Assembly: GCF_018304825.1 (NCBI RefSeq)
Contig: NZ_CP072649.1
Coordinates: 434,001 to 498,000 of the forward strand
Length of the DNA stretch: 64,000 nt
Direction of reading: 5' to 3'
From: Chloracidobacterium validum
GTDB taxonomy: Bacteria; Acidobacteriota; Blastocatellia; Chloracidobacteriales; Chloracidobacteriaceae
The first letter of the stretch is position 1. Each line of letters opens with the position of its first letter. Below the pieces are notes generated by a model. The model worked only from the letters and a program-made list of their open reading frames with translations. It was not told the DNA's origin and did not search any database. Positions 17,601 through 26,270 of this stretch are shown piece by piece. The translations under genes and the position numbers were made by a program.

Positions 17601-18920
17601 CTAACTCCGTCCTTGCGTGATGCGAACGCCCAAGCGTCCCTCGACATCCACCAACTCACCCCGTGCAATGGGGCGGCCGTCCACGGTGAGGGTAACGGGG
17701 TCGGTGGGAGCGCAGCCAAGTTCCAGGACGTGGCCCGGACGCAACTGCGCAAGTTCTTCGAGTCGCATGCGGCGGGCGGCGAGTTCAATCCGCACCGTGA
17801 CGGTCAACTCCTCGAGCGCAATGGCGGGTGAGTCGGAGGTTGATTCATTGGTAGGCATTGGGGTTGACTCCTCCTGAGCAAGTAGCGCCGCCGGCAGCAG
17901 GTCCTGAACGGTGAGTCGGTGCGCGTCATCCAGTTCGCCAAAGAGCAGCACTGCATCTGGACTGCCGATCACGGCGGTTCCAACCCCGCCGGGTTGAAGT
18001 GCCGATTGCACCGTTTCGATAATGACGAAATCACCGATTTCGAGGCTTTGCAACTCACCGTAGGTGCCCTCGACCGTCCCGATCACCACGGCCATGGGGA
18101 AGCTGGGCACTATCGTTGCCAGGTCAGCGACGTGTTTCTGGCGGATGAGCGCCAGGGCGGGGTCAGTTACCGGCCGCTCCAGCGTACGTCTGGCAATCGC
18201 GCGGAAGGCCGCCAGCGACTGGACGTCAAAAATGAACTCGGCGAACCCAACGGCTTCGGCAAATTTCAAGCTCACCGTTCCGACCAAGTGACGATGATGG
18301 CGCTCGGCGGTGGATGTCGCCGATTGAAAGTGACCGAACGACAGCCACCGCGCGCAGGATGTGAGCCGGAGAGCCGGTTCACCCAGGAAAGCGTTGATGT
18401 CCCAGGCTAAGGTAAGCAGCAAAAACTCAAGGGCCGTGGCTTCAGCCGATGACACCTGGCGTGGGGTTTCGGGGGGCGTGCCGTTCCCCCCAAGCATCCG
18501 TTCGACGAGCGCCGCCGCAAACCCGGCGTCGGCCTGGAGAAACAGAGTCGCGTTGTCTGGTCCAATACCCAAGGTGGCGCAGAAGCGCCGGTCCTCGGTT
18601 GTTTGACACAACTCGTCCGCGCTGACTTCAGCCAGCCCAAACGAGGTCATGCCAAACAATTCAGGCGGGGTGCGCAGGATGGTCAGCAACCGCGCCGCCG
18701 CCGCGCGAAACATTGCCCCAAACAACCAAGTTGGTACGCCACCCAGTTCTCGACCGGCCGCGACCTCGGCCTGCGAGCACTTGGGGAGGGCGTCAGTCCA
18801 GCGTCGTTCGCGTGGAGCCGTCGCCGCCACGGGATGGACCACCGCCTCCGGCTCGACCGGGGCGACGATTGGTTGGGCAAACAGGTCAAAGGCAAACGGA
18901 TCATCCAGCGTTTGACTCAT
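17601..18920 (-). CDS. sctQ: Type III secretion C-ring/sorting platform protein SctQ
   Basis: A 439-residue protein. The N-terminal about 240 residues are weakly conserved and FliM-like. Two SpoA-type regions follow: one around residues 260-330 (VVIGTVEGTYGELQSLEIGDFVII) and a clearer one at the C-terminus (ELTVTVRIELAARRMRLEEL, then LRPGHVLELG and LTVDGRPIARGELVDVEGRLGVRI). This two-SpoA layout is that of SctQ. It would form the cytoplasmic sorting platform beneath the export gate. It heads the run sctQ-fliO-sctR-sctS. The ATG at 18920 has GAGGTGGGA upstream. The alcohol dehydrogenase gene ends 30 bases before it on the same strand. Confidence 0.8.
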   Translation of the reverse strand: MSQTLDDPFAFDLFAQPIVAPVEPEAVVHPVAATAPRERRWTDALPKCSQAEVAAGRELGGVPTWLFGAMFRAAAARLLTILRTPPELFGMTSFGLAEVSADELCQTTEDRRFCATLGIGPDNATLFLQADAGFAAALVERMLGGNGTPPETPRQVSSAEATALEFLLLTLAWDINAFLGEPALRLTSCARWLSFGHFQSATSTAERHHRHLVGTVSLKFAEAVGFAEFIFDVQSLAAFRAIARRTLERPVTDPALALIRQKHVADLATIVPSFPMAVVIGTVEGTYGELQSLEIGDFVIIETVQSALQPGGVGTAVIGSPDAVLLFGELDDAHRLTVQDLLPAALLAQEESTPMPTNESTSDSPAIALEELTVTVRIELAARRMRLEELAQLRPGHVLELGCAPTDPVTLTVDGRPIARGELVDVEGRLGVRITQGRS

Positions 18921-18950
18921 GACGTTCCCACCTCATCCCCGTCTTCTGGC

Positions 18951-20156
18951 TCACAGCGTGCGTGTCACCAGTGCCAGTATCTCATCCCGTTCTGCCTTGA
19001 CCGGATTGAACGACAGGCAGATGTCTTCCAGGGTCAAGTCGGTGATGGCCGCGGCGGTGTCAGCGTCGGTTGGAACCCCAACTTCCCGGTATTGCATCGG
19101 CACGCCACACCGCTGCTTGAGGTCACGCACGGCGGCAATTGCGGCCTCGGCCAGTTCGTCAGTGGATTGCCCATCCGGTGTGACGCCCAGGGCGCGGGCA
19201 ATCGCGGCATAGTGTGCCGCCACGGCGGGCAAGTTGAATGCCATCACAAAGGGCAGCGCAATGGCGTTTGACAACCCATGATGAACGCCGAAAAGCGCCC
19301 CTACGGAGTGAGCAATGGCGTGGACAGCCCCAACCGGCGAGTTGGAAAACGCCATGGCGGCCATCGTCGCCGCGTATTGCATCTTGGCCCGGGCTTCAGT
19401 CGGGCCGCTTTCCTGGACGGCGGCTTCGAGGTTATCCGCGATCAGTTCGATGGCGCCCAGCGCCAGCGCGGCCGAAATCGGCTCGCGCTCGACGCACGAG
19501 TAGGCCTCGATGGCGTGGGTGAGGGCGTCAAACCCCGTCCAGGCGACCAGCTTGGCCGGGAGCGTTGCCACCATGGCCGGATCGAGCACCGCCATCCGGG
19601 GAAACAGAAAGGGGCTGGCAATGGTGAGTTTGCGCCGTTGAACCGCGTCTTTGACAACCGCCGCCAGCGTGACTTCGCTGCCCGTGCCAACCGTGGTCGG
19701 GATGGCAATGATCGGGGTGATTGGGCCGGGAACCATAAACCCGCCTTCATACTCATGCGCCTCACCACCGTAGGCAGCCATGACTGCGGCGATCTTGGCC
19801 GTATCCATGACGCTGCCGCCGCCAAGCGCGATGATGAGCGAAACGTCTTGTTCCTTCAGTTGAGCTGCCGCTTGCTTCACAAACACCGCATCGGATTCAG
19901 GCGGCGTATCAGCGATCACAGCGACGATGGCATGCTCGGTCTCGGCAAAGGCCTGCCGGACAATGTCGAGCAGGCCAGCCGCTGCCACGCCGGCATCCGT
20001 GAAGACCGCCAGGCGGGTACGTTCGGCCAGGTCAGGCGCAAGTTGCAGGTCAATGGCCAGGTTGCCGACCTTGCCGATCCCATATTTGATTTCGGTTGGG
20101 ACGGCAAAGGTCGAATCAGGTCGCGTCAGAGGCGGGTTGCCGGTGATGAACCCCAT
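18951..20156 (-). CDS. Iron-containing alcohol dehydrogenase (group III)
   Basis: A 401-residue enzyme. The N-terminal domain binds NAD(P) through the GGGSVMDTAK motif. The C-terminal domain carries metal ligands in DALTHAIEAY, AHSVGALFGVHHG and related His/Asp positions. It oxidises or reduces short alcohols and aldehydes with Fe2+ or Zn2+. I set the start at MGFITGNPPL (20156), which is preceded by GAGGGGA; the frame is open to 20318 but that stretch looks untranslated. It sits upstream of the sctQ operon on the same strand, with no obvious functional link. Confidence 0.9.
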   Translation of the reverse strand: MGFITGNPPLTRPDSTFAVPTEIKYGIGKVGNLAIDLQLAPDLAERTRLAVFTDAGVAAAGLLDIVRQAFAETEHAIVAVIADTPPESDAVFVKQAAAQLKEQDVSLIIALGGGSVMDTAKIAAVMAAYGGEAHEYEGGFMVPGPITPIIAIPTTVGTGSEVTLAAVVKDAVQRRKLTIASPFLFPRMAVLDPAMVATLPAKLVAWTGFDALTHAIEAYSCVEREPISAALALGAIELIADNLEAAVQESGPTEARAKMQYAATMAAMAFSNSPVGAVHAIAHSVGALFGVHHGLSNAIALPFVMAFNLPAVAAHYAAIARALGVTPDGQSTDELAEAAIAAVRDLKQRCGVPMQYREVGVPTDADTAAAITDLTLEDICLSFNPVKAERDEILALVTRTL

Positions 20157-20384
20157 AGGAACTTTCCCCTCAAGTGTGCTTGATGACCAAATACGCTTGG
20201 TGAGCAAATGGACGTGAAGATTTCCGTTCGTCGTGAGCGCACTATAGCCTAGACCAGACCCGTCGCCTACCGCTTGACTGCGCCGGACAGCGGCGATGGC
20301 ATCGCATCTCTGTGCCACCCCGCGCGTGAGCTTGCGCTGACGGTCACCACGAGCCAGGCCGAGCGCGCCGGAGCCGACCGGTAG

Positions 20385-21479
20385 TCATTCGGCGAGTGTT
20401 TCCACCGGGTCGAGCCGGGCGGCGCGCCAGGCCGGATAAAGCGCTCCCAGCGCCGTGCTGGCCAGGCTGATAGCCGCTGCCAGGCCTAGCCACCGTAGCT
20501 CGATCGCCGGACGGAGCGCCGTGAAGGACGTGATGCCGGCCACAACGGCATAGGCCAGTCCAACCCCCAGCACGAGACCCATCACGCCCACCAGCAGCGC
20601 TTCAGCTTCAATCGCTTGAATGATCCACCAGGGTGATGCCCCAAGCGACTTCAAAATTCCAATATCCCGCTTGCGCTCGGCAATGGTCGTGTACATGGTC
20701 AGAAACACGAACGTCACGCCTACCGCTACCGCCAACCCAACGACCAGCTTGAGAAATGTATTGAGCGCCGGAATGCCTTGCTCATAAGCGGCCGGTAGGT
20801 CGCGGACGAGAATCACCGTGTTGTCGGGGAGTTCATCCACGATGCGGGCGGCGACGGCTTCCTGCTCGGATGGATTGACGCACTTGACGTAAACGAACGT
20901 GCACCGTTCGGGCGCAGCGAGGAGGTTCTGCATAGTGTCGAGGCGCATTTTGAAGCGGGCCGTGCCGGCCTCCGGCGCATACACGCCGGCAATCCGAAAC
21001 GGGCGCTCGAAAACCTGAACCGTATCGCCAATCTTGACCCGGCGCGTGCGGATGAACTCGGCATCCACGACCGCATCGTATTCGTCCACCGGTGGCGTTC
21101 CGGCCGTGAGCTTGATGCCGGTCAAGCGGGCGTAGCTTTCCCATTCAATCCCTTCGATGATTTCCACGCCGATGCCGTAATCGCTTGGCTTGAGGTACTG
21201 CCCGACCGGGGCGGTAGCCGCCACGCCGGTGACTTGCCGCAGACGATCGGCGTACTGAATCGGCATGACCAGCGCGGACGTTGACGTGAGACTGAACTCA
21301 CGCCAGAACATCAGCTCGGCTTGCACGTTGGTTTCGCGCTGGGCGCGTCCGCGCTGCGAGCCGTTGACCAGTCCGGCATTGACCAGAATGAGGATGACCG
21401 CCAGCGCCACGCCAAAGGCGCTCAAGGCCGTCCGCACCGGACGATGGCGCACATTCGACCAGACGAGTTGAAAGAGCAT
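20385..21479 (-). CDS. ABC transporter permease, FtsX/MacB type
   Basis: A 364-residue membrane protein with four transmembrane helices in the MacB/DevC order: one at residues 14-38, a large periplasmic domain (about 40-240), then three at about 243-268, 290-315 and 330-352. The FtsX-domain signature is ERKRDIGILKSLGASPWWII, and the C-terminus ends PAWRAARLDPVETLAE. It would work with an ATPase subunit that is not next to it; the immediate upstream gene is a methyltransferase. Such permeases act in lipoprotein or lipid handling or peptide efflux; the role here cannot be read from sequence. Confidence 0.85.
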   Translation of the reverse strand: MLFQLVWSNVRHRPVRTALSAFGVALAVILILVNAGLVNGSQRGRAQRETNVQAELMFWREFSLTSTSALVMPIQYADRLRQVTGVAATAPVGQYLKPSDYGIGVEIIEGIEWESYARLTGIKLTAGTPPVDEYDAVVDAEFIRTRRVKIGDTVQVFERPFRIAGVYAPEAGTARFKMRLDTMQNLLAAPERCTFVYVKCVNPSEQEAVAARIVDELPDNTVILVRDLPAAYEQGIPALNTFLKLVVGLAVAVGVTFVFLTMYTTIAERKRDIGILKSLGASPWWIIQAIEAEALLVGVMGLVLGVGLAYAVVAGITSFTALRPAIELRWLGLAAAISLASTALGALYPAWRAARLDPVETLAE

Positions 21480-21502
21480 AGAAATCCGTGGCTTGAAAAG
21501 CG

Positions 21503-22264
21503 TTATGGCTTTCTGCCGATGAGAATGATGCGGCGTGAGGCATCGGCCGTGTACGCCGAGAGGTCATAGTCACCGAAAACAGCGTCCACGCGCAAACCGG
21601 CGGCAGTAAAAAAAGCCTGCAACGTTGGCCGTCGAAGGTCCTTGACGCGCTCGACGAAGCAAAAACGTTGTCCGGCATCTTCGAAAACGATGGTTTTGAG
21701 AATGAATCCATCCACGTACTCGCGCCGGATTTCAAACCGGATGCCGCCGACAACCTGAACACTGAAGGGCGTGAGGCGGGGCACAACCCAATGCGCGTTG
21801 AGAAAGTCAAGGACGAACCCCCCGCCTGGATCGAGGGCCTGGGCGGCAGCCGCGACGACCTGCGCATTTTCCTCATCGGTGGCGAAATAACCAAAACTGG
21901 TGAACATGTTGAATGCGGCGCGATAGCCCCCATCGGCAAACGGCTGCCGCATGTCGTGGACGTGAAACCGCAGGGTCTCGTTCGCGTAGGGTTGCGCCAT
22001 GGCAATGCAGGACGGCGAGATGTCAAAAGCGTCCACGTCCAGGCGATGCTCATGGAGGCAGATGGCGTGGCGTCCACGCCCACAGCCGATGTCGAGCACA
22101 CGGTCGCCCGGCCCTAGCCCAAGGTGGCGGACGAGATTGGCAATGAACAGACAGGCTTCGGTTTCATCCCGGTGGTGGTAGAGCAGGGCATAGTAAGGCG
22201 TTCCAAACCAATCCGTGTCGGTTGCCGCCTTGGCGGCCGGTGGAGGCGATGGCGTCTGCGTCAT
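21503..22264 (-). CDS. Class I SAM-dependent methyltransferase
   Basis: A 253-residue protein. Motif I is VLDIGCGRGRHAICL, followed by an acidic residue in DVDAFDISP, then MRQPFADGGYRAAFNMFTSFGYF for motifs II-III. The start TPYYALLYHHRDETEACLFI is typical of a group of small-molecule methyltransferases. The substrate is unknown. The ATG at 22264 gives MTQTPSP; the frame is open further up to 22399 but without a credible ribosome-binding site. The permease gene follows after 23 bases on the same strand. Confidence 0.85.
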   Translation of the reverse strand: MTQTPSPPPAAKAATDTDWFGTPYYALLYHHRDETEACLFIANLVRHLGLGPGDRVLDIGCGRGRHAICLHEHRLDVDAFDISPSCIAMAQPYANETLRFHVHDMRQPFADGGYRAAFNMFTSFGYFATDEENAQVVAAAAQALDPGGGFVLDFLNAHWVVPRLTPFSVQVVGGIRFEIRREYVDGFILKTIVFEDAGQRFCFVERVKDLRRPTLQAFFTAAGLRVDAVFGDYDLSAYTADASRRIILIGRKP

Positions 22265-22429
22265 GCCGAGAAACCTAGCGACTGCCGGTGGCCGGACGCA
22301 AGTGGTCGGCGTGTAACCCCACAGTGGGCTTCTATTGTGCCAGTCGGCAATATCCACCATAATGTTGCGACTGCTCACCCCTTGTGAACCATCTGGCAAT
22401 ACGACTGACCTGTTGAGAGGGCTGAAACC

Positions 22430-22819
22430 ATGCGCGGATTGGCTGGATTCGTTGGAATTGGATGCTTCCTCGCCGGCATCTACGGCCTTGGACGCAAGAT
22501 TGTGCTCACCGCCGGCAACGGCAGCCTGTACTACAGCTCCTACTGGGGATCGTGGTCTGGCTGGTGGTATGGCATTGCCGCGGCCGGAACGGTTCTGCTG
22601 GCGGTTGCGGGATTGGTTGCGATTGTCTTCCTGCGCGGGCAGGCCCGCTGGATTGGTGGTGGACTCCTCGCGCTGAGTGGCGTGCTGGTCGTCTTTTCGG
22701 GACGCGCGGTGCTGCTTCCGACGACACTGTTCGAGTTTCTGGTGTCAGTCTTTCTGATGGCGATTGGCGTCAAGTTGTTCCTGAACTCGGCCCTGGCCAA
22801 TCGCGGCGCGATCTACTAG
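22430..22819 (+). CDS. Small integral membrane protein, unknown function
   Basis: A 129-residue hydrophobic protein with four predicted membrane helices (about 3-22, 45-68, 72-92 and 97-118). I recognise no family. GAGAGGG lies upstream of the ATG. A second membrane protein follows after 24 bases, so the two may be co-transcribed. Confidence 0.6.
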   Translation: MRGLAGFVGIGCFLAGIYGLGRKIVLTAGNGSLYYSSYWGSWSGWWYGIAAAGTVLLAVAGLVAIVFLRGQARWIGGGLLALSGVLVVFSGRAVLLPTTLFEFLVSVFLMAIGVKLFLNSALANRGAIY

Positions 22820-22843
22820 GTCTCAACCCTAGAAAAGCGGCTT

Positions 22844-23425
22844 ATGAATCCGTATTTCTGGAACGGCTTACAGCATGCCCTCGCCGGTCTGGGGTGTGCC
22901 TGGGGCTTTTTCGTTTTGACCAAGCTGGCGGCCGGCCGTCCATCGGCCGATCTGCCCGAACCCGACGGGAAGCCTGCGGGAAGTCACGTTTGGTTCTGGG
23001 GAGGCTTGGTGATGGGTTCGAGCGCGTTGTTTTTCGTCCCAGCGCATATTGGTCGTCCGGGAACCTGGGTGGATTGGCTCTGGCAGTTTACGCACTATCC
23101 GGTGCCGGACTGGGACATTCTCTGGCTGGGGATGCCCTGGCATCGGTGGTTTCTGACGCACTCGGCGCTTGTGCCATTTGTCGTCATAGGCCTGACCTTC
23201 GAGCATCGGCTGTGGCGCGCGGCCGGCTATGGGCTGGCCATTGGCATTGCCAGCCACCTGGCCTGGGATGCCATTACCCAGGGAAGTCGGACGCCCATCG
23301 TTTTTCTGCCGGATGGTCTGGCCCTGCGGGGAGAGGCGGCGCGCTTATGGTTGCTCATCAACGCTGCCATCGCCTTTGGCATTGCGGTCATTACCGCGCG
23401 CCAACATCCCATGCGGCCCGCGTAG
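22844..23425 (+). CDS. Integral membrane protein resembling YdjM/DUF457 metal-dependent hydrolases
   Basis: A 193-residue protein with about five membrane helices. It has HRWFLTHS at residue about 101 and ASHLAWDAITQ at about 138, like the membrane-embedded His/Asp motifs (HR..THS and SH..WD) of YdjM-type proteins in the DUF457 group. Function unknown. It follows another small membrane protein and ends just before the convergent amidohydrolase gene. Confidence 0.55.
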   Translation: MNPYFWNGLQHALAGLGCAWGFFVLTKLAAGRPSADLPEPDGKPAGSHVWFWGGLVMGSSALFFVPAHIGRPGTWVDWLWQFTHYPVPDWDILWLGMPWHRWFLTHSALVPFVVIGLTFEHRLWRAAGYGLAIGIASHLAWDAITQGSRTPIVFLPDGLALRGEAARLWLLINAAIAFGIAVITARQHPMRPA

Positions 23426-23448
23426 GCGCGCCATCTCCCTCTAGGTCG

Positions 23449-24795
23449 TTACTTGCGTTCCTTGAACTGCTCGTAAAGCTCCGTGTGCCGACTGGTGAGC
23501 TGCGCCGGGCGGCCGTCAATGAAAGCGTATTTGACGCGCGTTCGCGGTTCGAGCAAGTCGCCATCGGCAACGACGACATTGGCCATTTTGCCGACCTCCA
23601 GTGAACCAACCCGGTCACTGACGCCGAGCACTTCGGCCGCCGAAAGCGTCACCGCCCGCAGGGCAACCTTGGGATCAAGCCCGAAAGCCGCGGCCATGCC
23701 GGCGTGGTAGGGCAAGTCACGGACATGCGCGCCGTTGTCGCCCGTCGAGATGCAGAACCTCACCCCGGCCTGATGAAGCTTGGCGGCGTTTTCATAAAGC
23801 ACGTCATACGGGTCATCTTCACGATTGGGCAGGTCCAGCACCCCGGTCAGAATCACCGGGACGTTTTTGGCTTTGAGTTCGGCCGCGCAGACCCAGGCTT
23901 CGTTGCCGCCAACGATAATCGGGCGTAGTCCCATGTCCTCCGCAAAAGCCAACACTGCGCGAATATCCTGGGCGCGGTCAGCGCGGAAAAAAACCGGGGT
24001 TTCACCGCGCAGGGTCGGCAGCAGACTTTCGTACACGACATTGGTTGCCGGACGGGGAATCTTTGGGTCACTGGCTGCGGCTGCTTTGGCGCGGCCATAG
24101 TCGGCGGCTTCGCGCAAGACCTGGCGGAGTTCCTCGACCCGCCGGTTCCGCGCCGCGATCGCTTCGGCAATGTTCGCCGGTGGCGGTTGCCGGAAAGCGG
24201 CAAAGGGTCCGCCGCCGCCGACGTTCAAGCGAGGGAAATTGACGACCAGCCCAAGCGAGGGCACCACCGCCATTTCCTGCGGCGACGTGCCGTACAAGTT
24301 GATGAACGTCGCCTGGCCACAGATAACGCCACCGTCGGGCATGGTTGCGACATTCGTAATTCCGTTGTAGCGCGTCACGCGGACATGCGCGCTATGTGGA
24401 TTGATGGCGACCAGCGCCCGCGCATTCGGGTTGTAATCCCCAACTTCGCCCTGATCAACGGTGGCGGCAACGGCCGGAATCTCAACCAGTCCGAGTGATG
24501 TGCCCGCGTCAATCATGCCTGGATAGACCGTGAGGCCCTTGCCATCAAGAATCTGCGCCCCGGCCGGAATCGGGGCTGAAGCCCCAATGGCGGCAATCCT
24601 GCCGTCCCGAATGACCAGGGTTCCGCGTTCGATGGTTTCACCGCTCACGGTCACCAGCCGGGCATCACGGATGGCCACCGTCGCGCGTGGCGCAATGTCG
24701 AGCTTCTGCTGCGCCTCCGCGCCCAACGTCAGAGCCAAGCTGAAGCCGGCCAGGGCCAGCCATTGAAATGAACGCCATGAGCTACCCAATCGCAT
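23449..24795 (-). CDS. Exported amidohydrolase-family protein lacking the HxH metal motif
   Basis: A 448-residue protein. A signal peptide covers residues 1-28 (cleaved at AEAQQ). It has the amidohydrolase N-terminal beta-sandwich (LVIRDGRIAAIG) and a TIM-barrel ending in VGSLEVGKMANVVVADGD. The usual first metal site after PGxID, an HxH, is replaced by AGTS (YPGMIDAGTSLG). It is the last of four genes on this strand (27357-29360, 26271-27335, 24803-26221, then this one), starting 7 bases after the preceding stop. Members of this group are often annotated as imidazolonepropionase-like. Given the missing ligands it may use another metal scheme or be catalytically weak. Confidence 0.8.
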   Translation of the reverse strand: MRLGSSWRSFQWLALAGFSLALTLGAEAQQKLDIAPRATVAIRDARLVTVSGETIERGTLVIRDGRIAAIGASAPIPAGAQILDGKGLTVYPGMIDAGTSLGLVEIPAVAATVDQGEVGDYNPNARALVAINPHSAHVRVTRYNGITNVATMPDGGVICGQATFINLYGTSPQEMAVVPSLGLVVNFPRLNVGGGGPFAAFRQPPPANIAEAIAARNRRVEELRQVLREAADYGRAKAAAASDPKIPRPATNVVYESLLPTLRGETPVFFRADRAQDIRAVLAFAEDMGLRPIIVGGNEAWVCAAELKAKNVPVILTGVLDLPNREDDPYDVLYENAAKLHQAGVRFCISTGDNGAHVRDLPYHAGMAAAFGLDPKVALRAVTLSAAEVLGVSDRVGSLEVGKMANVVVADGDLLEPRTRVKYAFIDGRPAQLTSRHTELYEQFKERK

Positions 24796-24802
24796 TACGC
24801 CT

Positions 24803-26221
24803 TTACTCCTTCGTCGTTTGCATGCAGTTGTCGCTGTAGCTGTAGGCCGGCCGCCGCCGCGCCGGGATGGTTGGCGGGGCGCCGCCCCCCTGCGGCCGAT
24901 TCACCTCGGCGGCTTCGAGTTCGGCCCGTTCCTTGGCCAGCGCCTCACGTCGCGCCAAGTCGGTTTGCCGGTCGAAAAACACCTCGCCATCAATCAGCGT
25001 GGTTTCAACCCGCGCATAGACGCTCAACGGATGCGCCGTCCAGATGGCCAGATCGGCGTCCTTGCCGACTTCGAGCGAACCCACCCGCCGGTCAATCCCA
25101 AGCTGGATGGCCGGGTTGATGGTAATGAGCCGTAACGCTTCGTTCTCGTTGAGATCGCCGTATTTCATCACGCGCGCCGCTTCCATGTTGAGCCGCCGCG
25201 CGCGCCCGTCGTCATCCGAGTTGAGCGAGACGATGACGCCGGCGCGTGTCATCAGCGCCGCGTCATGCGGAATCGCGTCATAGGCTTCGACTTTGTAAGA
25301 CCAAAAATCGGCGAACGCCGATGCGCCCGCGCCGTGCTTGGCAATCTCACGGGCGATCTTGTAGCCCTCCAGAACGTGCTGGAGCGTCCGGACCCGAAAG
25401 CCGAACTCTTCGGCCAGGTTCATCAGCATCAGGATTTCTTCTGCCCGGTAGCAGTGGGCATGAACGTACCGCTTGCCTTCGAGGACCTCGACCAACGGCT
25501 CGAGCTGCAAGTCGCGCTTGGGTGGGACGACCTGTTCCCCGCGCGCCCTGGCGGCCGTGTAGTCGTCCCATTGTCGTTTGTAGTCACGCGCCCGGACAAA
25601 CGCATCCCGAATGGTTTCTTCCACCCCCATGCGGGAGTTGGGGTAACGCTGGGTTTGTCCCGGAAAGCGGAAGTTGGAGCGTTTGGGGTTTTCACCAAGG
25701 GCAAACTTGATGCCTGGTGGGGCGTCGGGGAAAAGAAACTCCTCAATCGGGCGTCCGTACTTGATCTTGACAACTTGGTTCTGCCCGCCGATGGCGTTGG
25801 CCGAGCCATGCAGCAAGTTCAGCGCCGTCACGCCTCCGGCCAGCGCGCGGTACAAGTCCACATCGTTGGGATTGAGAACGTCGCGGATGCGGCACATTGA
25901 GGTGACCGAGAGCGAACCCTCGTTGACGGCATCCAGCATCGAGTGCGAATGGCAGTCAATGATGCCCGGCAGGACGTACTTGCCCGTCGCGTCAATGACG
26001 CGCGCGCCGTCCGGGGCGGTCAGTCCCTTGCCGATTTTGGCAATCTTGCCGTTTTCAATCAGCAAGTCGCTGTTTTCCAGCGTTCCTTTCGTGACGGTAA
26101 GCAGGGTCGCGTTCTTGATGAGCGTTGCCGGCTTGGCTTTCTGCTGGGCCTGGAGTCCTGGACCGGGTAGGAGCAGGACAACACAGAGCAGAGCGAGGCG
26201 GTGGATACGAGGCAGCATCAT
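24803..26221 (-). CDS. Exported amidohydrolase with intact HxH motif
   Basis: A 472-residue protein starting at the double ATG at 26221/26218, with GAGGG five bases upstream. The signal peptide is residues 1-26 (ending LQAQQ). The metal motif is complete: LPGIIDCHSHSML, then the later His ligands in VHAHCYR and LQHVLEGYK, and a catalytic Asp in SLNSDDDG. It ends in VGSLEVGKDADLAIWTAHP plus a short tail. It probably hydrolyses an amide or lactam of a peptide-like or cyclic compound in the periplasm. An open frame runs 480 bases upstream, but it crosses the phytanoyl dioxygenase gene and is not coding. It is the only one of the three amidohydrolases here with canonical ligands. Confidence 0.88.
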   Translation of the reverse strand: MMLPRIHRLALLCVVLLLPGPGLQAQQKAKPATLIKNATLLTVTKGTLENSDLLIENGKIAKIGKGLTAPDGARVIDATGKYVLPGIIDCHSHSMLDAVNEGSLSVTSMCRIRDVLNPNDVDLYRALAGGVTALNLLHGSANAIGGQNQVVKIKYGRPIEEFLFPDAPPGIKFALGENPKRSNFRFPGQTQRYPNSRMGVEETIRDAFVRARDYKRQWDDYTAARARGEQVVPPKRDLQLEPLVEVLEGKRYVHAHCYRAEEILMLMNLAEEFGFRVRTLQHVLEGYKIAREIAKHGAGASAFADFWSYKVEAYDAIPHDAALMTRAGVIVSLNSDDDGRARRLNMEAARVMKYGDLNENEALRLITINPAIQLGIDRRVGSLEVGKDADLAIWTAHPLSVYARVETTLIDGEVFFDRQTDLARREALAKERAELEAAEVNRPQGGGAPPTIPARRRPAYSYSDNCMQTTKE

Positions 26222-26270
26222 GTTTACCCTCACAGGCGAGAAATCAGAGCCGTGCTCCCGGCGCGCCTTT

